Source: Lotus japonicus (taxonomy: Eukaryota; Streptophyta; Magnoliopsida; Fabales; Fabaceae). Taken from it: a stretch of 64,000 bases of DNA. The stretch is taken from positions 53,248,066-53,312,065 of the forward strand of contig NC_080042.1 of NCBI RefSeq assembly GCF_012489685.1, read 5' to 3'. The notes below the pieces were generated by a model. The model had not been told where the DNA came from. It made no database searches and saw only the letters and a program-made list of their open reading frames with translations. This document shows positions 1-10,748 of the stretch, one piece after another; position 1 is the first letter of the stretch; each line of letters begins with the position of its first letter. Position numbers and translations under genes: made by a program.

Positions 1-176
1 CAACATCGTAAAACTTTTTAAATAACCAACTGTAAAGAGTACGAATCAAAGGCCTGAATGAAAATAAAGATTACATCAAAACTTGTTCATTCGAATTTAA
101 GCAATAAAATTGTTCGATACCAACACTTCGGAAACTCTCAACCCCAACAGAAAACAAAAGACTCTCAACCCAAACC

Positions 177-287
177 CTATTCCTTAGCCTCTTCCTCTTC
201 CTCTGAAGTGTAGTCGTCCTCCGGTATTGGTACGTCACGTAGCATAAACTCCCAAGAATGAGTCATCGCCATTATCTTCACGACCAT
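177..287 (-). other. Possible terminal exon (36 codons, acidic tail)
   Basis: On the minus strand a polypyrimidine/purine boundary with a TAG acceptor-like site (288-290) precedes an open stretch of 36 codons and a TAG stop. It ends in a run of five glutamates followed by A-K-E. It resembles the last exon of a plant gene or of sequence carried by a retroelement. No family is recognised, and the stretch is short enough to be chance. Confidence 0.12.
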
Positions 288-489
288 CTACCCCCCCCAA
301 ATAAACACATAGCAAACAAGCAGGGTCAGGTCCAACAAAAAGAATGATAATGACAAAATCAACAACAACATAATATAAGTACATTATATGTCTTTTATGG
401 GAAAGAGTCAGTTACTAACGGAATCTCACTTCTCACAACCCACCAAAACTTCCATGGCCATCTTCGTGCTTCCGCAGAGGCACGGTTAT

Positions 490-621
490 CACGGTGACCG
501 CAGTCAACCAAATCACGTGGAGCCGCAATGATCCACAAAAGTTCACGGTGACCGCAGTCAACCAAATCACGTGAAGCCACACCGGCCCACAAGGTTCACG
601 GGAGACCGCAGTCAACCCAAA
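490..621. repeat. Tandem repeat, about 54-bp unit, 2.5 copies
   Basis: Units starting CACGGTGACCGCAGTCAACC lie at 490-543 and 544-596, with a diverged partial copy from 597. Two short minus-strand open frames across it arise from the repeat and are not genes. Confidence 0.8.
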
Positions 622-1025
622 TAACTCCCTCGCGTGCAAGGTACCATCGTTCTCATGGACCATAGTCTACCTGACCTATGTCCAAATTATTCACATTTAC
701 TTGCAAGCGAGTTTATTACACTTTTCTCTTTGTTAAGTCTCTAAAGTCAATCCTAGAGTCTTATCATACTCTTTATACAACAACCTTCACAACACAACAT
801 TCACGGGTTACAAGGGAATTACGGCTAGGTGAGCGACCCTTGAACCATTAACTGAGAAAATAAATATAATACATGTAAAGGAACGCAAGAACATTCACTC
901 ATACATAATATATCATCGCAACTTCAACATATTGACAGCAGAAACAACTTTCACAAAAATAGAGCCACAGAATGCATCTTTCAACAAAAAATCACGTATG
1001 ATACCTTTCTAGAAAGCTATTTTAA

Positions 1026-1300
1026 ATATCTACAACTCTCTAGTTACACACTTGTTCATTTGAGTCCCAGAATTAGGTGATAATAGGCCTTAAAGCTAAC
1101 TGTCCGGAACAGGAAAAACAGCAGGTGTGACAGTTACTAAACACGACCCCCAGATCACATTACTAGACCAAAAATTATGTTCTTTATATGCATAGAAAGC
1201 CAATTCGAAAATATACAATTTTCCAGTTTATCCCTTTTTCATTTGAGACCCCGAATTAGGTGTAATTAAGCTCCGAAACTCGCTGTCCAGTACAGGAAAC
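1026..1300. repeat. Imperfect direct duplication of about 90 bp
   Basis: The blocks at about 1028-1116 and 1210-1300 share the order: TTCATTTGAG, a GAATTAGGTG core, CTGTCC and ACAGGAAA. They are diverged copies of one segment and support the reading of this stretch as LTR-like repetitive DNA. Confidence 0.5.
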
Positions 1301-2448
1301 TGGCAGAGATACTTTTGCCTTCAAATTAATTTTTCAACCATTCAAGTCCCAGAGTTTTAAACCATATTCCAGCAGCAAGAACCACATATCATATATCATA
1401 TATCATGCTTAAATTTCCAGAACCAAGATAACCATCAATTCTAGCACAAAAGGCAGATCTAAGCATATAAATCTTCAATCATTTTAATCAAGCAAAGTCA
1501 TAGAAGAAACGGTAGTTGTAGTGATGATTAATGGAGAATCATGGCATCAACATTTCATCTCAAATCAGAAGCAAAACATCAAGATCTCAAGGCAAAAGAA
1601 ACAGCAAGCATCATGAACACAAAACTCTTGCAAAAGCAATCATGTTCGTGGCTTTTCTCATAGTAAAACATGGCAAATACCCTAGGCAATCTACCCAATC
1701 CTAGGACCAGCCCTTACCTTTGTCCTTAGGCTTGAAGAAAAGATGAAATTGAAGAGCAAGGTTCTGGTTTCTCTCCTCTTCTCCCACGCGTGACCTTCCT
1801 CTCTCCCTCTCGCTCGCGAACTCCCTCTCCCTCTTGTGCGAACACGTCGACGGTGGTGGGGCTTGGGACGGTGACGGCTAGGGTTGTGGTTTCTGGGTTT
1901 AATGCTGATTTAAGTCAGAGGGGACAGGGTTTAATTGGTACTAATCACTCTTTACTTCAGAAAAAAAGTCAGAATCTTCCTCCCTTTTCCCTTTGCAAGG
2001 CTGCGGCATCACCACTAATGGGCTAGGATTTTCATAACCCTAGCTCCTTCCTTCTCATCCAAGTCACTTGGCCCACTTAGCCTCTTCTTAATCTCCTGAT
2101 CATGATCTCATAAGTTCACTAACCAACCCAAATAACGCATTAACCAAGGCTTAAGCCCAAAGTTTTAAGTTAGAGCTCGTAAGGTCTGGGCAGCTGGACC
2201 TTTGCTCACTAAAACGGGGATATCGGAAGCTACAGATATCGGATTGACTCGAAACCACTTGGAGAATTTTCTAGACTTAAAGGGATACAACTCTCATGAA
2301 GGAATTTTTCCCAAATGAAGTCGTTAAGACCCTCTAAAAATTCGCACAAGTTGACAGTTCTAATCTGCCAGTTATCAAACATTAGCTAAAACTCCAATTT
2401 TATTCAAACTTTCATAAAATTGTTCCAAATTGAACTTAGGGCCTTACA

Positions 2449-4440
2449 CGGTACCAGAAAATTGAAAAGGCGGCTTTGGCGATTTTGAAAACAGCAAGGC
2501 GCCTCAGGCCTTATTTCCAAAGTTTCCAAGTGAAAGTTAAAACTGATGTTCCCTTACGGCAAGTATTACAGAAGCCTGATTTATCAGGACGATTGGTCAG
2601 CTGGTCAGTGGAATTATCAGAGTATGACATACAATATGAGCCGAGGGGCCAAGTCACAATCCAGAGTTTGATCGACTTCGTGGCGGAGTTAACACCCACG
2701 GAAGGCGAGAAGACTCAAGGAGAATGGGTCTTATCTGTGGATGGGTCCTCCAACAACACTGGAAGTGGGGCTGGGATAACCATTGAAAGTCCAGATAAAA
2801 TGATAATCGAACAGTCTTTAAAATTCGAGTTCAAGGCGAGCAACAACCAGTCCGAATATGAGGCTCTGATCGCCGGTTTAAGGCTAGCCATTGAATTAGG
2901 AGTCCAAAAGTTATTCATCAAAGGAGATTCACAGTTGGTGGTCAAACAGGTGAAGGGCGAGTATCAGGTAAAGGATCCGCAACTTTCCAAATACTTGGAA
3001 GTGGTACGTAGATTGATAATGGAAATCAAAGACATTAGAATAGAGCATGTCCCGAGGGGTCAGAATGAGAGGGCTGATGTGCTAGCAAAATTGGCAAGTA
3101 CAGGGCGATTGGGCAATTACCAAACAATCATTCAAGAAACCCTGCCTCGCCCAAGTATTGATTTAGTGGAAATAAAGTTCAAAGTAGTGAAGTCAATAAG
3201 TGAAGGCGAGCCTTCATGGATGGAATCAATCAAGATTTTTCTACAGAACCCTCCACAGGATGACGATTTGAACTCAAGAGCAAAACGTAGAGAGGTCAGT
3301 TTCTACACACTGGTAGATGGTGAGTTATATCGGCGAGGCATTATGTCTCCTATGCTGAAGTGTGTTGGCACCAAGGATGCCCAGGGAATAATGGCGGAAG
3401 TCCACGAAGGAGTAAGCTCCAGTCATATTGGTGGGCGATCCTTGGCAGTAAAAGTTTTGAGAGCAGGATTCTACTGGCCCACAATGAAGAAGGACTGTCT
3501 GGAATATGTTAAGAAATGTGGAAAATGTCAAGTCTTTTCTGATTTGCATAAGGCCCCGCCGGAGGAATTAACCACCATGATGGCACCTTGGCCATTTGCT
3601 ATGTGGGGGACTGACATTTTGGGACCATTCCCAGTAACGAAGGCACAAATGAAGTATATCATCGTGGCGGTTGATTACTTCACCAAATGGATAGAAGCTG
3701 AAGCAGTGGCGACTATCACGGCGGTCAAGGTCAAGAATTTCCTGTGGCGAAGAATTGTGTGCAGATTTGGGGTTCCCATGGCTTTGGTAATGGACAATGG
3801 GACCCAATTTACAAGTAATGTCACCCGGGAATTTTGTGCAGAAATGGGAATCGAAATGAGATTTGCCTCGGTAGAACACCCACAAACTAATGGACAGGCC
3901 GAGTCAGCTAATAAAGTTATTTTGAAAGGCTTAAAAAAGAAGCTGGATGAAGCAAAAGGGTGTTGGGCGGAGGAATTACCAGGCGTTCTTTGGGCATATA
4001 ACACTACTGAACAATCAAGCACAAAGGAAACCCCGTATCGTTTAACTTATGGGACTGACGCCATGCTCCCAGTGGAAATAGAAAACCAAAGTTGGCGAGT
4101 GGCTCGGTTTAATGAGAATGACAACGGGGAAAATCTGATAGCAAATCTAATTATGTTGCCAGAGGAACAACGGGAGGCACACATAAGAAATGAGGCGGGA
4201 AAAGTGAAGATTGCAAGAAAATTCACAACGAAAGTAGTGCCAAGAAAGATGAGGGTAGGAGACTTAGTGCTCTGAAAAAATACAATACCCGACAAACACA
4301 ACAAACTTTCACCCAATTGGGGCGGGCCTTACAGGATTATAGGCGATGTTGGAGGAGGAGCTTATAAGTTGGAACAACTTAATGGTCAGAGGGTCCCACG
4401 AACATGGAACGCCTCACATTTGAAGCAATATTTTAGTTAA
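2449..4440 (+). pseudogene. Gypsy pol remnant: RT end, RNase H, integrase
   Basis: The reading frame is open from the truncation (first codons R-Y-Q-K-I-E-K, typical of the end of Tat-group RT) through 4275. In order it carries RNase H with VDGSS, an SEYEAL glutamate and a GDSQLV aspartate (about residues 88-155 counted from the TTG at 2476), then an integrase HHCC zinc motif ending CGKC (about 330-350). The DDE core is next: the D in WGTD, the D in VMDNG, and the E in NGQAES. After GDLVL a TGA (4273-4275) interrupts the frame, but the integrase C-terminus stays in frame to a TAA at 4438-4440, so this is a single nonsense change. The protein would have acted in reverse transcription and nuclear integration; this copy is dead. 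Confidence 0.9.
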
Positions 4441-4948
4441 AAAGACAAAAAACAACAAAGGTGAATGAAGTCGCACTCTTTTTCCCTTTCTTTGGAAAGG
4501 TTTTTAATGAGGCGACATATGTAATGAAGGGACAATTGTTCCCATGTATGAAAGAAAATTAATGAAAAGATCATTTCAACAGAATCGCCTATATTTTTTA
4601 ATTTATATTACGAGTTCATGCCGTGCAAATCGTATCAAGGTATGCAATACCGCGAGCAAACCTTTCGGAATAAGAAAGTATCGCCATCAAATGTTAAAAA
4701 GTCTTGGCAATTCTAGTGGCCACTAGAAACCAAGCCTCGTCGAAAAATCGGCTAAGGTACATAGACCTAAACAACAACAAAATCTGGTAAACAACATCAA
4801 GGTGACAACATGGAAACAATAGAAGAACTTAAACAAACTTTGTTAAAGGAAAGGAAGTGGCGAAGCACATACATGATTTAAAAGGACAAACCAAAGGGTA
4901 AGGCCCAAAGATAAAATTGACTTAACAAAATAAAAACAAATTACAAAT
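4441..4948. other. Spacer between pol and antisense ORF
   Basis: AT-rich sequence between the convergent pol and antisense ORF. Its texture matches the non-coding stretch after integrase in Tat-group elements. No gene, RNA or clear polypurine tract was identified. Confidence 0.5.
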
Positions 4949-7122
4949 TCAAGCTACGTTATCATTGTTGGCGCTGTTTCCCTGGCCTGCAACAACTTGA
5001 GGGTCTTCCTTTCCTTGGTCCTCACCCTTGTTCTGACCATCTCCATTTCCGCCATCTTCTTCTTCTTCAGGCTCACTTTCATCATCAAATTGAGGAAGGA
5101 GATCGAGGCTAACGTCATCCTCGCCAACAACTTGGTCGTCCTTAATGTCCTTCAAATAGCCAATGCGGGAAAGATCAAAGCCTGGCTCAACCACACTTAT
5201 CTGCTCTTTGGCCGCCTGAAAGCCTTGAGCATATTGGAGGGAGGCGCGCCCTAAAATAGATGCATTCAGACGATCATATTTATTTTCCAGCCTTTGACAC
5301 TTGGCCTGAATAGCAGTATGTTTGTCATTGATGGCTTCTTTCAAAGACTGGGTCTTTTGAAGAAGTAGGTCCGAAGTCGCCAAGTCAGCAGTTAACTTAG
5401 CACACTTCTCCTCAGCAGATTTCAGCTTTTTGTGGGCAGTCTCAGCATCAGTCTTAGCTCGCTCATATGCAGTCTTGTAATCGGCTGCCTTCTTCTCAAG
5501 ACGGTTCTTGGTTGAAATCAACTCCTTTACACATTGAGCCATCCCCGCCACAGTGCTGGCGGCAGAAAGGGCGTGATGGATCGCCACAGAAGCAATGTTG
5601 GGAGGGCCCTGACCGGAAACATCCTTATGGATCCGGTTGTCAAAAGTACGAGTCATAAAGTCCAACCGGTTGAAGTGAGGATCTGATAAGCTCAGCAAAG
5701 GGGGAGGAGCCTCGCCACCACTGGCTGAGCTAGGGCCAGCTGGGCCAAACGGAGTTGGCGGGCGGTTGATAATGCTTGAGTCTTGGTGGGGTGGCGGGAC
5801 GTTGTCGTTCCCTTTCTTTTTTTCCGCCGGATTACTTTTAGAAGCTAAACCGGCTGGATCGAGTGTGGATTGATGAAGAGGTCTGCCGCCAGCAGCGCCT
5901 GAAGTTTTTTGGCGCTTTGGGTCCCTGACGTTGTCAGAACCCGAAGCGCCGTCATTCTTCTTCTTTTGCTCAGCTTCGGCGGCCCTCTTCTTCGCCGCCG
6001 CAGTAGACTGGGCGAGGTACTCCTTCATCTTGATGGGGTTCGCGTCAACCTTGCTTTTTCCCATCGTGGCTGCATGGAAAGCACCAATTAGACAAGGCAC
6101 ATGAACAAAAAGAAAAACAAGTTATGTGCAAAAAGTATAAACTTACTAAAAAATTGATTTAAAGTGCCGGATTTCGACGCTTCAATCAAGTCATAACCAG
6201 AGATTACTGGTAATGTGCGAAGGTAATCGGCGATGCCTTGCTCAGATTCATCCAAGGCGTCTTATGAAACGGATATTTTTCGGCGAGGGTTTTTTGTCCA
6301 GTAAAAGGGGAAGAGAGGGTTATTATCGGAATCTCGAAATAAGTTATTTATTTCAGGTGACTCCATAACTTTGAAGTATTTTTTCTGCCACACTTTGTAA
6401 TGGCTTTTAAGGGCGGTGAATCGGCTCATGTTCTTGCGGGCCAAAAGGGGAACCCACTTGACAGATGTAGGTTTTGTGGTGACTGTCTTATAGAAAAGGA
6501 AAAACAAGGGATAGGTGGGAGTGCAACTCAAATGTTCACAGAGAATTTCAAAGCAGCGAATAAAACCCCAGGCGTTGGGTTGAAGTTGACAAGGCGCCAC
6601 GTTCAAAAAGGTAAGAACGTGACATATAAAGGGCAAGAAAGTGAGTTTGATATTCAAATCCAAGAATAAATAACCATAAACAAAAAAGAAATCGGGCGAT
6701 TCATCAGAAGATTCCTTGCGTAAAAGAACACAATCATCCTCGCCACATGGAAGAACATTCAACAGGTGATCTACGTTATTGGAGGTGGCGGGATTTATCT
6801 TTGTAAACCCTTGGGAAGATATTCAAAGCGAGTTGATGCTCCCAATACTGCCCCAGATGGAGCGCCAAAGACATTTATCCTCAACCAAATGTGCGTTTGA
6901 ACGCCATTCGGGTGAAGACAAGTCTCCATTGGAGGAGAGAATAAAATCTACAGAGCCGGCGGGACCGGAATCCTCGTGGGTGGAAGGCGAGGAATGAATT
7001 TCAATAACAGTGGGGGCAGAAACTTCCCCAGCAGGGGCAGAAACTTCCCCCTCCGTAGAGGGTGAAGAGAGTTCTAAGGAAGAAAGGCTGAAATTTTGGG
7101 TGGACTTACTGGGTAATTTCAT
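4949..7122 (-). pseudogene. Antisense ORF of Tat/Retand element (gypsy-type transposon domain plus coiled coil)
   Basis: The minus-strand gene starts at an ATG at 7120-7122. The first part is Ser/Pro/Glu-rich. The second (about 6830-6265) resembles the Pfam 'putative gypsy type transposon' domain: LPCGEDDC, then hydrophobic helices, then WVPLLARK. A 77-bp intron with GTAAG donor and GCAG acceptor (6146-6070) precedes the last exon, where the coding part resumes just before TMGKSK. That exon is Lys/Ala-rich, then proline-rich, with a long coiled coil (about 5540-5270) and an acidic tail. Two in-frame stops break it: TGA at 6823-6825 and TAA at 6262-6264. Without these the frame is continuous across the intron. 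Such antisense ORFs are known in Tat elements, but their function is not. A TATA-like box lies upstream at 7410-7418. Confidence 0.75.
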
Positions 7123-7690
7123 AAAAAATAAAAAGAAGATGAACAGATGCAGAAAGAAAAAAGAAGAAGACGAACAGTGTCAAGAAAGAAGAAAGAAATA
7201 GTGTCAAGAAAGAAGAAAGAGAAAGGACTCACCGGAGGACGAAGTGGAGGATTGAGTAAAGAGGATGTCGGCTATGGGAGAGCACCGCGCAATGACGACG
7301 GCCGGGGTGACGGAGGTTCGCCGGAGTTCAAAGATGAGAAAGTGAGAATCTCAGAGGAAGTTTGAGGGAAAGGGTTTTCAGAAAAGTGAAAAGTGAAAAG
7401 TAAAAAGGGTTTTTATAGAAGAAAAGGGAAGAGAGAGAACGAGTGGGAAAGATTGTGAAGGGTCGTGGGATTTGAAATTTGAAAAGGTGCGAAGCGAAAA
7501 GACATAATTCCTCGAGACGCACAATTAGAAACTGCATTCATGGCCAATGATGACGAAATCCCGGAAAACAAGGATACGTGCGTCAGTTGAAAAGACGTGA
7601 CTGAAGGTTATGATGATGGCGATATATCAACGTAATAAGGGACGCGAAAATGGCGCATCTCGTCATGAGATGGATGTCCAGGACTTGCAT
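7123..7690. other. Leader/promoter region of the antisense ORF
   Basis: The plus strand is purine-rich (GAAGAAAGAAGAAAG-type runs at 7130-7230, GAAAAGTG repeats near 7380). It is best read as the 5' leader and promoter of the minus-strand ORF. No further coding sequence or LTR edge could be defined before the copia fragment. Confidence 0.4.
7410..7418 (-). promoter_or_regulatory. TATA-like box for the antisense ORF
   Basis: CTATAAAAA on the minus strand, about 290 bp upstream of the antisense ATG at 7122. The intervening DNA is pyrimidine-rich on that strand, as plant 5' leaders often are. Position and composition are seen; promoter activity is inferred. Confidence 0.45.
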
Positions 7691-8441
7691 GCCACAAGTC
7701 ATTATAGTGCCAGCAATATGTGTGATGACATATTTGCCATTGGCAAATTGATCCTAATTGGTTTTATTGTTTCCACTTACTGAAAGCATTTAAAACAATG
7801 ACATATATGATCTGTAGCCCCTATATCAAAAATCCAGGATTAATATTTTGAATTAGAAAAAACAGTGCAAGCCATACCTATCTCACTTGAGGTTCTGTTG
7901 TGATCTGATGTGCCATATGTGATCCTTGTCTCTGGCTCAATAAGGCATGCCTTCTGTTGATCAGGTGTAAAAGACAAGTTTCCAGCATTCTCAACTCTGC
8001 CTGGATTCTCAATCCTACTTCTATGAGAATAAACTAAAGCTTGATAGTAGGAATCACATCACATGTGCATTTTACCTCACAAGAATAAATCCGCAAAGGT
8101 TTGTAATCTTATCTTTCTTGCCATAAACTTTTCGACTGCGTAAAGTAGGCAGTAAAAGGTTTCTCACCTTACATGAGCATATAAGTCTCTTCTTTAAGCT
8201 CATAAATTCAAAAAAATTCACCTTGGTAATAATGATCCTTCAAATCCTTCCACGCCTCTTCAATCATTTTCATTCCACAATACACTCTGAGCATGCAATT
8301 GATGGATGTAAGGTCTGATTGATCCCGGAAAGAACTAAGGTATTGCATCTGTCCCACAATGCAAACAATGGAACATCTAGGTTCTGGTCGTGGTAAGGTG
8401 CCATCAATGAACTGAAGCTTGTTTTTTGTCTTCAAAGCCAT
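7690..8441 (-). pseudogene. Copia gag and protease-start remnant
   Basis: It opens M-A-L-K-T-K-N-K-L-Q-F-I-D-G-T-L-P-R-P, a typical copia gag N-terminus. Later pieces, read in changing frames, recall the TAYFTQ segment of gag and the GATDHI motif at the retroviral-type aspartic protease. Several frameshifts and stops prevent any product, and no zinc knuckle could be located with confidence. Confidence 0.7.
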
Positions 8442-8722
8442 GGTCGTCGCTCTTGACCAAGAGTGGTAATTGGCACAAGTAAGAGGAACCTAGACTAGAA
8501 TTGCTCCAGGATTTTTATTGATTTGAAGATAGAATGGTGCATGATTGCATTCTCCATAGAAGATCAAGTAACAACATGAAGAATTATCTCCAATGTTGAA
8601 CAGAAAATGTTGAATCGAAGCAAGAATTGATCAAGTGAATGAAGAATTTCCACAAGAACAAACCGAAATTAGCTTTGATAAGAGGAAATTTGAATGGTGA
8701 GTGCGCAATAGAGTTCCAATTT

Positions 8723-8737
8723 GGAGCTGTGATACCA
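8723..8737 (-). other. Primer-binding site, initiator tRNA-Met type
   Basis: TGGTATCACAGCTCC on the minus strand next to the LTR edge. Copia elements use the 3' end of initiator tRNA-Met (TGGTATCAGAGC); one base differs in the core. Confidence 0.7.
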
Positions 8738-8958
8738 TAAGAAAAGCAGAAACTCAGAGTATCAAAGTGAATGAAAAGAGTGAATATATATTAACTGAAG
8801 CTTGAGTACAATTTTCACTTATATGGACTAAGAAAACTTGAAGTGAAGCTAACAAAAAAGGAGAGCAAGTATAACAGAAAAAATGGTAACTAACTCTATG
8901 CTTAACTAACTCTTAAGCTTAGAATAGTAAAACTAATTACAAGGCTTATTATCTGTCA
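8738..8958 (-). repeat. 5' LTR of the decayed copia fragment
   Basis: About 221 bp starting TGTGACAGATAATAAGCC (minus strand) and ending directly at the primer-binding site. The 3' end reads TTCTTA rather than CA, so the final dinucleotide is mutated or the edge is a base or two off. Confidence 0.6.
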
Positions 8959-9431
8959 CAGATATTTCAAGGGTGATAACCAGATATGAGCCTTGAAACA
9001 AGCACTTAAGTGAAGCACCAATTTGAGAAATAAACGACCATCTTTTAGATATTGCGGTGAGAATAGCAACAAGCCCTCCTGTCTACAACTTGATGATCCA
9101 TTGCTCAAGAAATGATAATAAATCTCCAAGTGTAATCTTGACACACAAAATAATTAATCTTTTTGAGAACTCTTGCTCCCAACTTTTAGTCAGTGAACTA
9201 AACACTTGATTCTGTTAAGAAAGAAACACAAGTGTCACCTTAATTCAAATAATGAAATAACCTTTTCATTCATTCTATTTCTAATTTATTTTTTTAAGAA
9301 GAATGGAAAAAGAAGTTCATCAAATAAAACTTATTCAAATAGAAGAGATCATTCAAAAATATTTTAAGATAATTAGTGAGAGAGTTACTTTACTGGGTAC
9401 CGAGTAAAAGAGAGTTGTTTTCGGTCCTTCA
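8959..9431. other. AT-rich DNA without recognised features
   Basis: Flank of the copia fragment. A 62-codon minus-strand open frame (8956-9144) has no recognisable family. The rest is AT-rich with stops in all frames. Confidence 0.4.
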
Positions 9432-9440
9432 AATAAATAA
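9432..9440. repeat. 9-bp target duplication of the Mutator-type MITE (left)
   Basis: AATAAATAA, repeated exactly at 40080-40088 directly outside the other end of the split MITE. The sequence is low in complexity, so chance cannot be fully excluded, but both copies touch the terminal inverted repeats exactly. Confidence 0.6.
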
Positions 9441-9466
9441 GGGTTAAGGGTCATATTAGTTCATGT
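9441..9466. mobile_element. MITE, left arm (Mutator type), split by the Sirevirus nest
   Basis: Starts GGGTTAAGGGTCATA, the inverted complement of the right end near 40065-40079. With 39963-40079 it makes a 143-bp, nearly palindromic element with a 9-bp duplication, the size typical of Mutator-like elements. The nest inserted 26 bp inside it. Confidence 0.7.
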
Positions 9467-10676
9467 TGTAAGATCAAGTTTTGATCGAGTAGTACAACTT
9501 TATGTTTTGATGATTACAAGTTAATCTTTTGATATGAACAATTGTGGTACTCTAACGTGTTTTTCTGAGTGTGCTATTTACAGGCTCTGACCTCAACTCA
9601 ATCTCACACAAATCAGAAGCACTGTGTATAAAGGGTAACCCAAGCAACGCTTTCGCATTCACCATGTTCAGTATGAACAATGGAAAAGCTTCAGAAGTTC
9701 TGAAGCTATACAAACTCTGATGTGGACTCAGTCGCTAGAAGCTCTGAAGATCCAGAAGTTCTGATAACCAAGAAACACTGAAGGTTCAGATGTTCTGATG
9801 GTGTAGAAGACTCTGAAGATCCAGAAGCTGAATAGTGGAAACTCTGAAGTCCAGAAGCAAGAAACTCTGAAGGCCATGTTCTTCCCTCTGAGTTCAGAAT
9901 CAGAAGATACAATGGTTAGAGGATCTGTGCTTTCCCTCTGACTCTGATCAACCGGCTTCACAAGTTCCAATACGAAGCATTCCTCTGATCAGAAGTCTCC
10001 TAGGTTAAAAGGTCAAGTCGCTATCCAAGTACAAAAGCAAGTGTACCTTCCTGACGACCTACCTAACGTTCTCAGCCACAGCAGAAGCTGGATTTTCCAG
10101 AACTGCCCTCCAACGGTAGCATTTCCCATGCAACGCTCAACCCTAATCCTTGGAGTATATATAGAGGCTGAAGATTGAAAGAAGCGGCTAGAAGAAGCAA
10201 CACATACGCGCAAGACATATCAAAAATATTCTAAGCTTTCTTTCATCTGAAATTCATTGAGTTTACTATTAGCTTTTTAGAAGCAAATCTCTTGTAAACA
10301 TTTCTTTGATAAACAGTTTGTTTAGTTCCTTTAGGAGATCAAGGTTGATCGGATCCTAGAGAAGACTAAGAGAGTGAATCTTAGTGTGAGCTAAGTCAGT
10401 GTAATTGTTAGTCACTTGTAGGTTTCAAGTGCAGTTGTAACTCTTACCTGATTAGTGGATTGCCTTCATTCTAAGAAGGAAGAAATCACCTTAACGGGTG
10501 GACTGGAGTAGCTTGAGTGATTTATCAAGTGAACCAGGATAAAATCCTTGTGTGCTTCTCTATCTCTTATCTTTAGCACTTAAGTTATCGAAAGATTTGT
10601 CAAAATCTTTAAGGTGGAAGTTTTGTACTGAAAACGTTATTCAAACCCCCCCTTTCTACCGTTTTTCATACCTTCA
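9467..10676 (+). repeat. LTR-A (5' LTR of outer Sirevirus)
   Basis: 1210 bp, TGTAAGATC to CATACCTTCA. It has palindromic TCAGAAGTTCTGA-like motifs and dense TCTGA/TCAGA words in U3, and a TATA box at 10156-10164. It is followed two bases later by the primer-binding site. Confidence 0.93.
10156..10164 (+). promoter_or_regulatory. LTR TATA box
   Basis: TATATATAG, conserved in all LTR copies of the family (21040-21048, 39437-39445, and on the minus strand 27215-27223 and 38178-38186). It is the likely core promoter for the genomic RNA. Confidence 0.7.
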
Positions 10677-10678
10677 AT

Positions 10679-10690
10679 TGGTATCAGAGC
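10679..10690 (+). other. Primer-binding site, initiator tRNA-Met
   Basis: TGGTATCAGAGC two bases after LTR-A. This is the canonical copia primer site. Confidence 0.93.
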
Positions 10691-10748
10691 GCAAGTTCTG
10701 ATTACCACACCTAACAGTGTTCAGTGATCCGGGCCGGTGTGAAAAACA

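Larger units (their letters stand above)
1..2448 (-). mobile_element. Putative LTR-retroelement terminal region, minus orientation
   Basis: No convincing gene is visible here. Read on the minus strand, the right edge at 2448 starts TGTAAGGCCC, a plausible LTR 5' terminus, and it abuts the truncated gypsy reverse transcriptase at 2449 exactly. The sequence behind it resembles long legume gypsy (Tekay-type) LTRs in texture, but this is inference. A matching target duplication of CGGTA was not found inside the window, so the element would run off the left edge. Internal repeats are listed separately. It could instead be several unrelated fragments. Confidence 0.35.
2449..7690 (+). mobile_element. 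5'-truncated Ty3/gypsy element, Tat/Retand type, with antisense ORF
   Basis: Plus-strand remnants of reverse transcriptase, RNase H and integrase (to 4440) are followed by a minus-strand ORF region (7122 down to 4949). A pol followed by an antisense ORF before the 3' LTR is the known arrangement of the Tat group (Retand/Ogre relatives). The reverse transcriptase is cut at 2449, and gag, protease and 5' LTR are missing. No 3' LTR can be delimited; the right edge is set where copia protease sequence begins. Two disabling stops lie in the antisense ORF and one in pol. Confidence 0.65.
7690..8958 (-). mobile_element. Decayed Ty1/copia 5' fragment (LTR, PBS, gag, start of protease)
   Basis: On the minus strand the parts lie in the correct order. 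An LTR starting TGTGACAG at 8958 runs to about 8738. A tRNA-Met-type primer site follows (8737-8723), then gag from an ATG at 8441, then the protease region, with GATDHI near 7828 and a KPI...LP segment after it. The rest of pol is absent. Frameshifts and stops occur throughout, so this is an old remnant. The short LTR suits small copia lineages such as Ale/Retrofit. Confidence 0.75.

Noticed and set aside
490..621. CRISPR-like array
   Set aside because: Adjacent tandem units without unique spacers in a plant genome; an ordinary minisatellite.
395..663. Two minus-strand frames of 65 and 76 codons
   Set aside because: Created by the 54-bp tandem repeat; repeated peptide blocks simply mirror the DNA repeat.
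1790..2026. 78-codon plus-strand frame
   Set aside because: Ser/Thr-rich, low-complexity start, no motif, lies inside repeat-like DNA; probably chance.
8956..9144. 62-codon minus-strand frame
   Set aside because: No recognised family, and it starts at the edge of a decayed copia LTR.
9706..10213. Minus-strand frames in LTR-A and equivalent frames in the other LTRs
   Set aside because: They lie in U3 and across the TATA region and are shared only because the LTRs are homologous.
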